Origin: Rubrivivax gelatinosus
GTDB taxonomy: Bacteria > Pseudomonadota > Gammaproteobacteria > Burkholderiales > Burkholderiaceae_C
NCBI RefSeq assembly: GCF_016583785.1
Contig: NZ_NRRU01000057.1
Span: forward strand, 1 to 34,670
Direction of reading: 5' to 3'
DNA length: 34,670 nucleotides
Positions 15,601 through 23,313 of this stretch are shown piece after piece. A program made the translations under genes and the position numbers. How positions within the stretch are numbered: the stretch's first letter is position 1; every line of letters begins with the position of its first letter. The notes beneath the pieces are model-generated. The model saw only the letters and a program-made list of their open reading frames with translations, searched no databases and was not told the DNA's origin.

Positions 15601-17676
15601 GTCTACAACTCGATGAACTGCGGCGACGGCGCCTGCCTGGGCTGCGGCGAGAAGACCGCGATCCACCTGTTCACCTCGGCCGTCGCGGCGCTGATGCAGC
15701 ACCGCGTCAAGGGTTTCGTCGCCAAGCTCGACGGCCTGATCTCGGGCCTGGAGCAGCACCTGCGCACGCGCCTGGCGGCCTCGGTCGACCTGTCGGACAC
15801 CGGCGCCGTGCTGCGTGCGGTGCAGGCCAACGAAAGCAGCGACCTGACGCTGGCCAAGCTGGCCGACACGCTGGCCGCCGGCAAGCCCTCGCAGCCGCTG
15901 GACCCGGCCTGGGTCAAGCGCACCGCGCAGCTGCTGGAGAAGCTGAAGGACCTGCGCTGGCGCTACGTCGAAGGCCCGACCGGCCGCGGCCGCGCCAACA
16001 TGGGCCTGGTCAACTCGACCGGCTGCACCTCGGTCTGGGGTTCGAGCTACCCCTACCACCCGTACCCCTTCCCCTGGACCTCGCACCTGTTCCAGGACTC
16101 GCCGTCGGTCGCGATGGGCCTGTTCGAGGGCCACATGGCGAAGATGGCCGAAGGCTTCAAGGCCGTGCGCATGGCCGAGATGGAACTCGGCGGCAAGTAC
16201 GTCGAGGAGCGCGACGCCAACTTCTTCAAGCGCTTCAACTGGGAACAGTTCAGCGACGAGGAATGGAAGCTGTGCCCGCCGGTCGTCAGCCTGGGCGGTG
16301 ACGGCGCGATGTACGACATCGGCTTCCAGAACCTGTCGCGCCTGCTGATGTCGGGCAAGCCGGTGAAGGTGCTGGTCGTCGACACCCAGGTCTATTCGAA
16401 CACCGGCGGCCAGGCCTGCACCTCGGGCTTCATCGGCCAGGTGTCGGACATGGCGCCCTACGGCAGCGCCTGGCACGGCAAGGTCGAGCCGCGCAAGGAG
16501 ATCAGCCTGATCGGCATGGCGCACCGCACCGCCTTCGTCATGCAGGGCACGATCGCGCACGCGACCAAGCTGCTCGACGGTTTCATCGACGGCCTGAACT
16601 CGCGTCGCCCGGCGCTGTTCAACGTCTACGCCGTCTGCCCGCCGGAACACGGCGTCGGCGACGACAAGAGCGTCGACCAGAGCAAGCTCGCGGTCGAGAG
16701 CCGCGCCTACCCGCTGTTCCGCTACGACCCGGACGCCGGCGAGACCTTCGCCCAGTGCGTCAGCCTGGCCGGCAACCCGGCGATGACCGCCGACTGGCCG
16801 AGCTACAAGCTGAAGTACCTGGACGAGACCGGCACCGAAAAGCGCATGGACCTGCCGGTGACGTTTGCCGACTTCGCCGCCACCGAGGCGCGTTTCGCCA
16901 AGCACTTCCGCAAGGCGCCGCCGGAGACCTGGAACGACGCGATGATCCCGCTGGCCGAGCTGATCGCGCTGCCGGCCGACCAGCGCGGCGGGCGTTTCCC
17001 CTACATCTGGGCCGTCGACACCAAGAAGCGCCTGATGCGCCTGCTGGTGGCGCAGGAACTGGTGCGCGCGAGCGAGGAGCGGCTGCAGTACTGGCACCAG
17101 CTGCGCGATCTGGTGACGCGCGAGAAGCCGGTCGACATGGCCGCGCTGACCGAGCGGGTGCGCGGCGAGCTGATGCAGAAGCTGACGGCGGCACTCGGCG
17201 CCCCGGCGGCGGCAGCGGCTCCGGCCGCGGCGGCGCCGGCACCGGTGGCACCTGTGGCACCTGTGGCACCTGTGGCACCAGCAGCGGTGGTCGCGGCAGC
17301 GCCGGTCAAGCCGGCGGCCGAGCCCACTCCCAAGGCGGCCGAACCCGCGCCCAAGGCGATCGATCCGGCTCCCAAGGCGGCGCAAGCCGCGCCGAAGGCG
17401 GCCGAGGCGGCGGCGCCGGCCACCGCCCACGACCCGGTCTGGGTCGAGAGCCCCGAGTGTTCGGCCTGCGACGAGTGCATCACGCTGGCCCCGGGTGTCT
17501 TCGCCTACGACGGGCGGCGGCGTGCGGTCGTCATCAACCCCAAGGGCGCGAGCTACTCCGACATCGTCAAGGCGGCCGAGAAGTGCACTGCCGGCTGCCT
17601 GCACCCCGGGACGCCGTGGAACCCGGCCGAGCCGAACCTGGACGCGCTGAAGAAGCGCGCCGCCAAGTTCAACTGA
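12601..17676 (+). CDS. nifJ: Pyruvate:ferredoxin (flavodoxin) oxidoreductase, extended form with C-terminal ferredoxin domain
   Basis: Converts pyruvate and CoA to acetyl-CoA and CO2 while reducing ferredoxin. 1691 residues, against about 1170-1200 for ordinary NifJ. Order of parts: pyrimidine-binding domain with GAYPITPSTQMGEYW; CoA and gamma domains; two 4Fe-4S motifs at C799/802/805/809 and C934/937/940/944; the thiamine domain with C1012/C1015 (CLGCGE), C1142 (TGCTSVWG), GGDGAMYD (D1234) and N1267 (NTGGQ). A block of about 127 residues separates C1015 from C1142, which are much closer in standard enzymes. After residue 1533 comes an Ala/Pro/Lys linker of about 75 residues, then a small ferredoxin-like domain with C1620, C1623, C1626, C1662 and C1666. 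Shine-Dalgarno GAGGA is at 12589-12593. Its place between rnfB and rnfC argues that it feeds Rnf directly. Confidence 0.93.
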   Translation: MLKKVIDYLTGEHRRDSEPQAVKYPGVRDAVDGNTAVIMVEREASDAAGAYPITPSTQMGEYWAQEVAAGHLNISDRPLIFVEPESEHAAAGVTAGMSMTGLRATNFSSGQGIAFMHESLYATVGKRLPYVLNMGCRAITKASLNVHAGHDDYHCIDDTGFIQVMARSATEAADLNLIARKLAELSLTPAIVGQDGFLTTHLIESARIPERELVAEFLGRPDDLIDSPTPAQAMVYGPKRRRVPAIWDVDVPLLSGSVQNQDAYMQAVAAQRPYFFDAIEALAEQCMSEYAELTGRRYGRVAGWKLADADYVIVGMGSMVVQAEAVADFLRETRKLKVGVLNVTMFRPFPGDLVGQALRGKKGVVVLERTDQPLAEDLPLVREVRASLSKAMENGLAGSDALPHKNYASISPTEMPRLYSGCYGLGSRDLQPEGLIGAVENMLPGGAKKPFFYLSVDVEREPLNPKDELHQQAVKAGYPKAADIVVRGSENPNLMPKGAITVRMHSIGGWGAMTTGKNLAMTLFELLGYEIKANPKYGSEKKGQPTTYYLSAAPETIRVNCEYVSVDVVLSPDPAVFGHSNPLAGLKKGGVFIIQSNLGDATWAAFPRWAQQHIVDNGIRVFYLDAFQIAREEAGSADLQLRMQGNAFQGAFFAASPVCANAGLNEDELFRAIEKQLEAKFGSKGARVVQNNVTVVRRGFDELHEIVDKTVGAVAVRPRTAAELPITLMRTPTGDKSLPPVADIHRFWEQTGHFYATGKGNDNLLDPFIGASLVPAASGIFRDMTGIRFEHPEWDADKCTACGKCVTVCPDSAMPGLVNKTEELFATALNRVECGGQPTRYLRRAVRSADKKLRALIGKGDGVAVRPLVDEAIAATVAEAPEEDREKMAAEFELLKGQLGDFKFSATKPYWQVREKKNPGSGGLFSITVNPLTCKACGLCVNVCNDGALKMVTQTEESVEALRRDWNFWLDLPTTAREFIRVENIDEKSGALETLLFDKSVYNSMNCGDGACLGCGEKTAIHLFTSAVAALMQHRVKGFVAKLDGLISGLEQHLRTRLAASVDLSDTGAVLRAVQANESSDLTLAKLADTLAAGKPSQPLDPAWVKRTAQLLEKLKDLRWRYVEGPTGRGRANMGLVNSTGCTSVWGSSYPYHPYPFPWTSHLFQDSPSVAMGLFEGHMAKMAEGFKAVRMAEMELGGKYVEERDANFFKRFNWEQFSDEEWKLCPPVVSLGGDGAMYDIGFQNLSRLLMSGKPVKVLVVDTQVYSNTGGQACTSGFIGQVSDMAPYGSAWHGKVEPRKEISLIGMAHRTAFVMQGTIAHATKLLDGFIDGLNSRRPALFNVYAVCPPEHGVGDDKSVDQSKLAVESRAYPLFRYDPDAGETFAQCVSLAGNPAMTADWPSYKLKYLDETGTEKRMDLPVTFADFAATEARFAKHFRKAPPETWNDAMIPLAELIALPADQRGGRFPYIWAVDTKKRLMRLLVAQELVRASEERLQYWHQLRDLVTREKPVDMAALTERVRGELMQKLTAALGAPAAAAAPAAAAPAPVAPVAPVAPVAPAAVVAAAPVKPAAEPTPKAAEPAPKAIDPAPKAAQAAPKAAEAAAPATAHDPVWVESPECSACDECITLAPGVFAYDGRRRAVVINPKGASYSDIVKAAEKCTAGCLHPGTPWNPAEPNLDALKKRAAKFN
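17245..17280 (+). repeat. Four tandem 9-base repeats (GTGGCACCT) in the linker of the oxidoreductase gene
   Basis: Three exact copies of GTGGCACCT plus a fourth ending in A encode VAP-VAP-VAP-VAP in the flexible linker before the ferredoxin domain. Being in-frame multiples of three, copy changes would alter linker length without breaking the protein. Confidence 0.85.
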
Positions 17677-17701
17677 TGCGGCAACGGCGCGGCACCACCC
17701 G

Positions 17702-19090
17702 ATGAAGCTGCTGAACTTCCTGCGCGGCGAGACCTTCGCGCGCGGCATCCACCCGCCGGAGCACAAGTACACGGCGGCGACGCCGATCCGGCGCCTGCCC
17801 TGGGCCGACGAGCTCGTCGTGCCGCTGGCCCAGCACATCGGCAAGCCGGCGCAGGCCCTGGTGCGTGTCGGCCAGGAGGTCGTGCGCGGCGAGCCGATCG
17901 CCAAGGCCGACGGCTGGCTGTCGGTGCCGCATCACGCGCCGGCCACCGGCGTCGTGCGCGCGATCGAACTGCGGCCCAGCGCGCGCGGGCCGTGGACGCC
18001 GTCCATCGTCATCCGCCCGCACGCCGCGGCGACGCAGCAGGACTTGTGGGGCATGGCGCGCGACGTCGACACGATGAGCGCCGACGACATCCTGCAGGCG
18101 GTGTGGGACGCCGGCCTGGTCGGCCTGGGCGGCGCCGCGTTCCCGACGCACGCCAAGCTCAAGGTGCCGGCCAAGGCCCAGGTGCACACGCTGGTGATCA
18201 ACGGCTGCGAGTGCGAGCCATACCTCACCTGCGACCACCGCACGATGCTGGAGGAGGCGCCGGCGCTGGTGCGCGGCATCGCGCTGGCGATGCGCGCCAC
18301 CGGCGCGGTGCGCTGCATCGTCGGCATCGAGGACAACAAACCCGACGCGGTGGCCGCGGTGCGCGCCGCGATCGAGGCCTCCGGGCTCGAGAACGTCTTC
18401 GCCGAGGCGGTGCCGACCAAGTACCCGCAGGGCTCGGAAAAGATGCTGATCATGTCGCTGTTCGGGGTCGAGATCCCGTCCGGGCAGCTGCCGGTTTCAC
18501 TGGGCATGGTGATGAACAACGTCGGCACGATGGCCGCGATCGGCAAGCTGCTGCCGGCCGGCCAGGGGCTGACCGAACGCGTCGTCACGATCGCCGGCCC
18601 CGGCGTCGTGCGTCCGGGCGACTACCGCGTGCCGCTGGGCACGCCGATCTCCTTCGTGCTCGACTTCGCCGGTGCGCCGCGCGACGCCACCAGCGCCTGC
18701 CAGCTGGTGCTGGGCGGGCCGATGATGGGCCAGTCGGTCGCGGCGCTGGACACACCGGTGACCAAGGGCGTCTCGGGCGTGCTCGTCTTCCGGCGCGAGG
18801 ACATGGCCGACCGCGACGACCGCCGCACCTACCCGTGCATCAAGTGCGGCCAGTGCGTCGAGAGCTGCCCGATGGGGCTCAATCCTTCGGCGCTGGGCAT
18901 GTTGGCGACCAAGCGCCAGTACGACGAGATGGGTGCGCACTACCACCTGGGCGAGTGTTTCGAGTGCGGCTGCTGCACCTACGTCTGCCCGTCCAACATC
19001 CCGCTCGTGCAGCAGTTCCGCGTCGCCAAGCAGGTGCTGCGCGAACGCGCCGCCGCCGCCCCCGCCGCACCCGCGGCCACCCGTTCCTGA
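17702..19090 (+). CDS. rnfC: RnfC, NAD(H)-binding subunit of the Rnf complex
   Basis: Cytoplasmic subunit that exchanges electrons with NAD+/NADH using FMN and two 4Fe-4S clusters. 462 residues. The N-terminus FLRGETFARGIHPPEHK is the RnfC barrel-sandwich start; the nucleotide/FMN-binding loop is GLVGLGGAAFPTHAKL with INGCECEPYLTCDHR after it; the two cluster motifs are CIKCGQCVESCPMG and CFECGCCTYVCPSN near the C-terminus. It ends soon after the clusters in an Ala-rich tail, without the long coiled repeat extension of gammaproteobacterial RnfC (over 700 residues in E. coli). It follows the oxidoreductase by 25 bases and precedes rnfD by 10. Confidence 0.95.
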   Translation: MKLLNFLRGETFARGIHPPEHKYTAATPIRRLPWADELVVPLAQHIGKPAQALVRVGQEVVRGEPIAKADGWLSVPHHAPATGVVRAIELRPSARGPWTPSIVIRPHAAATQQDLWGMARDVDTMSADDILQAVWDAGLVGLGGAAFPTHAKLKVPAKAQVHTLVINGCECEPYLTCDHRTMLEEAPALVRGIALAMRATGAVRCIVGIEDNKPDAVAAVRAAIEASGLENVFAEAVPTKYPQGSEKMLIMSLFGVEIPSGQLPVSLGMVMNNVGTMAAIGKLLPAGQGLTERVVTIAGPGVVRPGDYRVPLGTPISFVLDFAGAPRDATSACQLVLGGPMMGQSVAALDTPVTKGVSGVLVFRREDMADRDDRRTYPCIKCGQCVESCPMGLNPSALGMLATKRQYDEMGAHYHLGECFECGCCTYVCPSNIPLVQQFRVAKQVLRERAAAAPAAPAATRS

Positions 19091-19100
19091 GGCCCCGGCG

Positions 19101-20246
19101 ATGAGCACCACGATCGAGATCCGCAGCGCGCCGCACATCAAGGCGCCGCGCAGCGTCGAGCAGATCATGCGCAACGTCGTCGGCTCGCTGCTGCCGGTGT
19201 GCGCCTTCTTCGTCTACCAGTTCGGCGTTTCGGCGCTGGCCTCGCTGGTCGTCGTCACCGCCGCCTGCCTGGCGACCGAACGGTTCTTCGTCAAGACCGG
19301 CACCCAGTCGGGCACGCTCGCCGACTGGTCGGCCGTGATCACCGGCATCCTGCTGGCGCTGTCGCTGCCGCCGGCCTTCCCGCTGTGGATGGGGGCGGTC
19401 GCCGGCATCGTCGCGATCGCGCTCGGCAAGGCGCTGTTCGGCGGCATCGGCTTCAACGTCTTCAACCCGGCGCTGGTCGGCCGCGCCTTCGTGCAGGCGG
19501 CGTTCCCGGTGGCGATCGCGACCTACACGCCGTCCTTCCTGCCGGATCGGTTCTGGACCTTCGTGCCGGCCACGCTCGCCTGGCCGCTGATGATGCCGGC
19601 CGACACCGCCTCCTGGCTGCAGAGCCTGCACCTGGACGGCGTCACCGGCGCCACGCCGCTGGCGAAGTGGAAGTTCGAAGGTGTCACCGCCGACCCGCTG
19701 CAGCTGCTGTCCTCGCTGTCCGGGCACATGGCGGTGGGGCCGTCGCCGCTGCTGATCCTGCTCTGCGGCGCCTACCTGGCGGTGCGGCGTTTCCTCGACT
19801 GGCGCATTCCGGCGGCCATCCTCGGCAGCGCCGGGCTGACCGCGTTCGCGCTCTACACCTGGAACCCGCAGCACTTCCCGGACCCGTTCTTCATGCTGTT
19901 CTCGGGCGGGCTGATGCTGGGCGCGGTCTACATGGCCACCGACATGGCGACCTCGCCGGTAACGCCGCGCGGCATGTGGGTCTACGGCGGCCTGATCGGC
20001 GTGCTGACGGTGGTCATCCGCTACTACGGCGGCCTGCCCGAAGGCGTGATGTACGCGATCCTGATCGGCAACGCCGCGTCGCCGCTGATCGAACGTTTCA
20101 CCCAGCCGCGGCCCTTCGGCAAGAGCGGCCTGCTGCGCCCGCGCCGCGGCGCCAGCTACGCGCTGCACCCCGAGTACATCTCGCGCGAAGAGGCGGGCGC
20201 GGTGACGCCGAAGAAGCACATGCCGACGAACAAGCCCCGCCAATGA
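19101..20246 (+). CDS. rnfD: RnfD, flavinylated membrane subunit
   Basis: Integral membrane subunit of Rnf, 381 residues with about ten hydrophobic helices. The covalent FMN site DGVTGATPL is present, with T185 the expected attachment residue added by ApbE. Other family landmarks are GGIGFNVFNPALVGRAF and GGLMLGAVYMATDMATSPVT. The C-terminal 40 residues are hydrophilic and basic (RPRRGASYALHPEY onward), longer than in many homologues. The ATG at 19101 is chosen over longer in-frame reading because it begins the conserved part (IEIRSAPHIKAPRSVEQIM). Its stop overlaps rnfG by four bases. Confidence 0.94.
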   Translation: MSTTIEIRSAPHIKAPRSVEQIMRNVVGSLLPVCAFFVYQFGVSALASLVVVTAACLATERFFVKTGTQSGTLADWSAVITGILLALSLPPAFPLWMGAVAGIVAIALGKALFGGIGFNVFNPALVGRAFVQAAFPVAIATYTPSFLPDRFWTFVPATLAWPLMMPADTASWLQSLHLDGVTGATPLAKWKFEGVTADPLQLLSSLSGHMAVGPSPLLILLCGAYLAVRRFLDWRIPAAILGSAGLTAFALYTWNPQHFPDPFFMLFSGGLMLGAVYMATDMATSPVTPRGMWVYGGLIGVLTVVIRYYGGLPEGVMYAILIGNAASPLIERFTQPRPFGKSGLLRPRRGASYALHPEYISREEAGAVTPKKHMPTNKPRQ

Positions 20247-20944
20247 ACGCGCCCCAGTCCCCCGCGGCCCTGCCGCCGCCAGCGCCCACGCCCACGCGGG
20301 CGATGCTCGTGACGCTGGGCCTTGTCGCCGCGATCTGCGGCCTGCTGATCGTCACCGCCTACGAAGGCAGCCTGTCGGCGGTGAAGGAGAACCGCCGCAT
20401 CGCGCTCGAGCGCGCCGTCACCAAGGTGCTGCCGGGGGCGCAGAAGACGGTGTCCTGGCTCGCGCTGCCCGACGGCCAGGTCGTCGCCGGCAACGCCGAC
20501 GGCGCCCCCGCCGGCGCCTTGCCCTTCCAGGCCGCCTACGACGCCCAGGGCGCGCTGATGGGCATCGCCGCCGAAGGCGCGGCCAAGGGTTACGCCGACA
20601 CCGTGCGCGTGATGTTCGGCTACAAGCCGCAGTGCCAGTGCATCGTCGGCATCGCCGTCGTCAGCATGCGCGAGACGCCGGGCATCGGCGACAAGATCCT
20701 CGTCGACGCCGGCTTCCTGAAGAACTTCGAGGCGCTGGATGTCCGGCTCGGCGCCGACATGAAGGCGCTGGCCAACGCCGTGAAGACCGTCAAGCACGGC
20801 AGCAAGACCGAAGCCTGGCAGATCGACGCGATCTCCGGCGCCACCGTCACCTCGCGCGCCGTCGGCCGCGGCATCGACGCCGCCGCGCAGGCGCTGCTGC
20901 CGCGCCTGGTCCCGAAGCTCGAACAGATCGGAAAAGCCTCATGA
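20243..20944 (+). CDS. rnfG: RnfG, periplasmic flavinylated subunit
   Basis: Membrane-anchored subunit whose periplasmic domain carries covalent FMN. 233 residues: a Pro/Ala-rich start, one membrane helix (about residues 20-42), and an FMN-binding domain. TPGIGDKI is the conserved middle motif, and the flavinylation site SGATVTS has T201 as the expected attachment residue. A QCQC pair at about 131-134 is not usual in this family as far as I recall. The ATG is inside the rnfD stop (ATGA) and its own stop overlaps rnfE the same way, so D, G and E are translationally coupled. Confidence 0.93.
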   Translation: MNAPQSPAALPPPAPTPTRAMLVTLGLVAAICGLLIVTAYEGSLSAVKENRRIALERAVTKVLPGAQKTVSWLALPDGQVVAGNADGAPAGALPFQAAYDAQGALMGIAAEGAAKGYADTVRVMFGYKPQCQCIVGIAVVSMRETPGIGDKILVDAGFLKNFEALDVRLGADMKALANAVKTVKHGSKTEAWQIDAISGATVTSRAVGRGIDAAAQALLPRLVPKLEQIGKAS

Positions 20945-21627
20945 GTTCACACCACGCCCACGGCGGCGACGGCTCGTCCGCCGGCCTGAACGGCGCCTGG
21001 GAGCAGCTGACCGAAGGCCTGTGGCGCCAGAACCCGACCTTCGTGATGATGCTGGGCATGTGCCCGACGCTGGCGGTCACGGTGTCGGCGGTCAACGCGC
21101 TGTCGATGGGCGTCGCCACCGCGCTGGTGCTGATCGCGTCTTGCGCGCTGGTCTCGCTGCTGCGCCGCATCGTGCCCAAGGAAGTGCGCATCGCGACCTA
21201 CATCGTCATCATCGCCACATTCGTCACGGTGATCGACTACGCGATCCAGGCGGTGAGCCTGAAGCTCTACGACGCGCTCGGCGCCTTCATCCAGCTCATC
21301 GTCGTCAACTGCATCATCCTCGGCCGTGCCGAGGCGCACGCGTCGAAGAATCCGCCGATCCCGGCGATGCTCAACGCCGCCGGCATGGGCGCGGGCTTCA
21401 CGATCGGCCTGCTGTCGCTGGGCGTGGTGCGCGAGATCCTGGGCGCCGGCACGCTGTTCGGCATCTCGCTGTTCGGCCCGCACTTCCAGCCCTGGGTCGT
21501 GATGGTGCTGCCGCCCGGTGGCTTCTTCGTGCTCGGCAGCTGGCTGCTGGTCTTCGCCTGGTGGGAAAAGCGCAAGCGCCGCCTGGCCGCCGGCGCCAGC
21601 ACCACCGCCGTCCCGTCGCGAGGCTGA
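20941..21627 (+). CDS. rnfE: RnfE, membrane subunit
   Basis: Integral membrane subunit, 228 residues with about six helices. It pairs with RnfA to hold the iron centre inside the membrane. The two cysteines expected to bind iron are present: C41 in MMLGMCPTLAVT and C124 in LIVVNCIILGRAEA. The N-terminus carries a His/Gly-rich stretch (SSHHAHGGDGSS) that is not part of the conserved fold, and the C-terminal 25 residues are basic and disordered. Start ATG 20941 is fixed by overlap with rnfG. One base separates it from rnfA. Confidence 0.94.
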   Translation: MSSHHAHGGDGSSAGLNGAWEQLTEGLWRQNPTFVMMLGMCPTLAVTVSAVNALSMGVATALVLIASCALVSLLRRIVPKEVRIATYIVIIATFVTVIDYAIQAVSLKLYDALGAFIQLIVVNCIILGRAEAHASKNPPIPAMLNAAGMGAGFTIGLLSLGVVREILGAGTLFGISLFGPHFQPWVVMVLPPGGFFVLGSWLLVFAWWEKRKRRLAAGASTTAVPSRG

Positions 21628-21628
21628 C

Positions 21629-22210
21629 ATGGCACACGACACCGTCTTCCAGATCTTCGTCGGCTCGGTCCTCGCGAACAACTTCGTGCTCGCGATGTTC
21701 CTCGGCCTGTGCCCCTTCCTGGGCGTCTCGGGCAAGCTCGACACCGCGCTGCCGATGGGCGTGGCGACCACCTTCGTGATGGCCGTGGCCTCGCTGTTCG
21801 CCTTCGGCCTGAACTGGCTGCTGGGCCTGCTCGGCCTGGAGTTCCTGCGCCTGATCTCCTACATCGTCGTCATCGCCTCGGCGGTGCAGCTGGTCGAGAT
21901 GGTGCTGAAGAAGCACAGCCCGACGCTGTTCCGCGCGCTCGGCATCTACCTGCCGCTGATCACGACCAACTGCGCCGTGCTCGGCGTCGCGCTGATCCAG
22001 ACCGCACGCGAGTACAGCCTGTGGCAGTCGCTGGCCTTTGCCGTCGGCGGTGGCGCCGGCTTCACGCTCGCGCTGGTGCTGATGGCCGGGCTGCGTGAAC
22101 GCCTGCAGCTCGTCGAAGTGCCCGAGATCGCACGCGGCTCGGCGCTGACGCTGATGCTCGCCGGCGTGCTGTCGCTGGCCTTCATGGGCTTCGCCGGTCT
22201 AGGCGGCTGA
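21629..22210 (+). CDS. rnfA: RnfA, membrane subunit
   Basis: Integral membrane subunit, 193 residues, the normal length, with six helices and opposite topology to RnfE. LANNFVLAMFLGLCPFLGVS (C28) and LPLITTNCAVLGVAL (C115) supply the other two cysteines for the intramembrane iron centre. It ends the classical C-D-G-E-A block. The next gene, a small Cys-rich membrane protein, starts two bases after its stop. Confidence 0.95.
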   Translation: MAHDTVFQIFVGSVLANNFVLAMFLGLCPFLGVSGKLDTALPMGVATTFVMAVASLFAFGLNWLLGLLGLEFLRLISYIVVIASAVQLVEMVLKKHSPTLFRALGIYLPLITTNCAVLGVALIQTAREYSLWQSLAFAVGGGAGFTLALVLMAGLRERLQLVEVPEIARGSALTLMLAGVLSLAFMGFAGLGG

Positions 22211-22212
22211 GG

Positions 22213-22419
22213 ATGCTGAACTACCTCGTCGCCTTCGGCGCGATCGCGGCCCTGCTCGTCGGCTGGGTCGCGGTGCAGCGCGTCACGCGCGGCTACGCCG
22301 AGCGCCACCCCGAGACCGGGCCTTATCGCGAGGTCGGCTGTGCTGGCGGCTGTGGCCATTGCGGCCAGCCCTGCGAGCAGCCGGCCGAAGCCCGCGTCAC
22401 GCCGCCACGCCCGCTTTGA
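22213..22419 (+). CDS. Small single-helix membrane protein with CX3CX2CX3C motif, NqrM-like
   Basis: 68 residues: one N-terminal membrane helix (about residues 3-22), a short polar linker, then C43, C47, C50 and C54 in CAGGCGHCGQPC, and a Pro-rich tail. Size, topology and four clustered cysteines resemble NqrM (DUF539), the small membrane protein needed to insert iron into the NqrD/NqrE centre of Na+-NQR, and also the FeoB-associated Cys-rich proteins. It sits two bases after rnfA and 17 before the FNR gene, inside the operon. Rnf has the same membrane iron centre (RnfA/RnfE), so a role in maturing it is a reasonable inference. The cysteine spacing does not match what I recall for NqrM exactly, so common descent is uncertain. 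Confidence 0.8.
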   Translation: MLNYLVAFGAIAALLVGWVAVQRVTRGYAERHPETGPYREVGCAGGCGHCGQPCEQPAEARVTPPRPL

Positions 22420-22436
22420 ACTCCCCGAGCACCGAC

Positions 22437-23288
22437 ATGAGCCTGACTGCAGTACCCGTTGCCGTCCAGATGAGCGCCACGCTCGTCTCCAGCGCGCGCA
22501 TCACGCCGGCCGAATCGGCCGAGGACCTGCGCCACCTCGTCTTCGAGACCGACGACCCCGCCTTCGACACCCGCATCGGCCAGTGCCTGCGTGTGCGCGT
22601 GCCGGGGCGTTACGGCCAGGCCTGGCACGAGCGCCTGTACTCGCTCGCCGGCCTGGACACGAGCGACCCGCAGCGCACGGTGTTCGAACTGCTGGTGCGG
22701 CGCTGCCACGAGATCGACGACTTCAACGGCGAGCGCCACCCGGGCCCGGCGTCCAACTTCCTGTGCGACCTGGCGCCGGGCGGGCGCATCGAGTTCAGCG
22801 GCCCGGTCGGGCACCCGTTCCCGGTGCCGGCCGACCGCCATTCGCCGATGCTGATGATCGGCATGGGCACCGGCATCGCGCCGTTCCGCGGCCTGGCGCA
22901 GCGCATCTACGAGACGCTGGGCGGCTGGGACGCCCCGGTGCGCCTGTTCTACGGCGCACGCTCGGGGCTGGAGATGCTCTACATGAACGAGCAGAACGCC
23001 GACCTCGCGCTCTACTACGACGAGGCCAGCTTCAAGGCCTTCCAGGCGGTGAGCCCGCGGCCGCAGATGAGCGCGTTTTCGGCGCTGGGGCGCACGGTCG
23101 AGGAACACGCGAACGAACTGCGCGGCCTGATCGAGGACCCGCGCACCCACCTCTACCTCGCCGGCCCCGAGGCGCTGAAGGAAAGCACCGAGGTCGCGCT
23201 GGCGCGCATCACCGGGGCCCCCGGGCGCTGGGCGGTGCTGCGCCAGGCCTTTGTCGCCGGCGGCCGCTGGCACGAAGCCCTGTACTGA
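22437..23288 (+). CDS. Plant-type ferredoxin-NADP+ reductase family flavoprotein
   Basis: An FAD enzyme expected to pass electrons between ferredoxin and NADP(H). 283 residues. FAD motif RLYSLAG (R66-Y68-S69); NADP-domain motif GMGTGIAPFRG (G142 on); RLFYGARS and LYLAGPEALKES further on. The protein ends GRWHEALY, with a terminal tyrosine (Y283) as in plastid and cyanobacterial FNR, where that Tyr stacks on the flavin and gates nicotinamide. This sets it apart from short bacterial Fpr proteins. There is no fused iron-sulfur domain. ATG 22437 is chosen because the upstream in-frame extension overlaps the small protein gene and looks non-coding. The operon position suggests it shares the ferredoxin pool made by the pyruvate enzyme and used by Rnf. 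Confidence 0.85.
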   Translation: MSLTAVPVAVQMSATLVSSARITPAESAEDLRHLVFETDDPAFDTRIGQCLRVRVPGRYGQAWHERLYSLAGLDTSDPQRTVFELLVRRCHEIDDFNGERHPGPASNFLCDLAPGGRIEFSGPVGHPFPVPADRHSPMLMIGMGTGIAPFRGLAQRIYETLGGWDAPVRLFYGARSGLEMLYMNEQNADLALYYDEASFKAFQAVSPRPQMSAFSALGRTVEEHANELRGLIEDPRTHLYLAGPEALKESTEVALARITGAPGRWAVLRQAFVAGGRWHEALY

Positions 23289-23313
23289 CGCGGCCAGGAA
23301 CGAAGGAAACACG

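Noticed and set aside
17245..17280. Short tandem repeat as a CRISPR-like or mobile element
   Set aside because: It is an in-frame 9-base repeat encoding VAP units of a flexible linker, with no spacers.
12430..17904. An 1824-codon open frame on the minus strand opposite the pyruvate oxidoreductase
   Set aside because: It mirrors a strongly supported gene, is rich in R, H, V, Q, L and has no domain. In DNA of this G/C content the antisense third-position frame is nearly stop-free.
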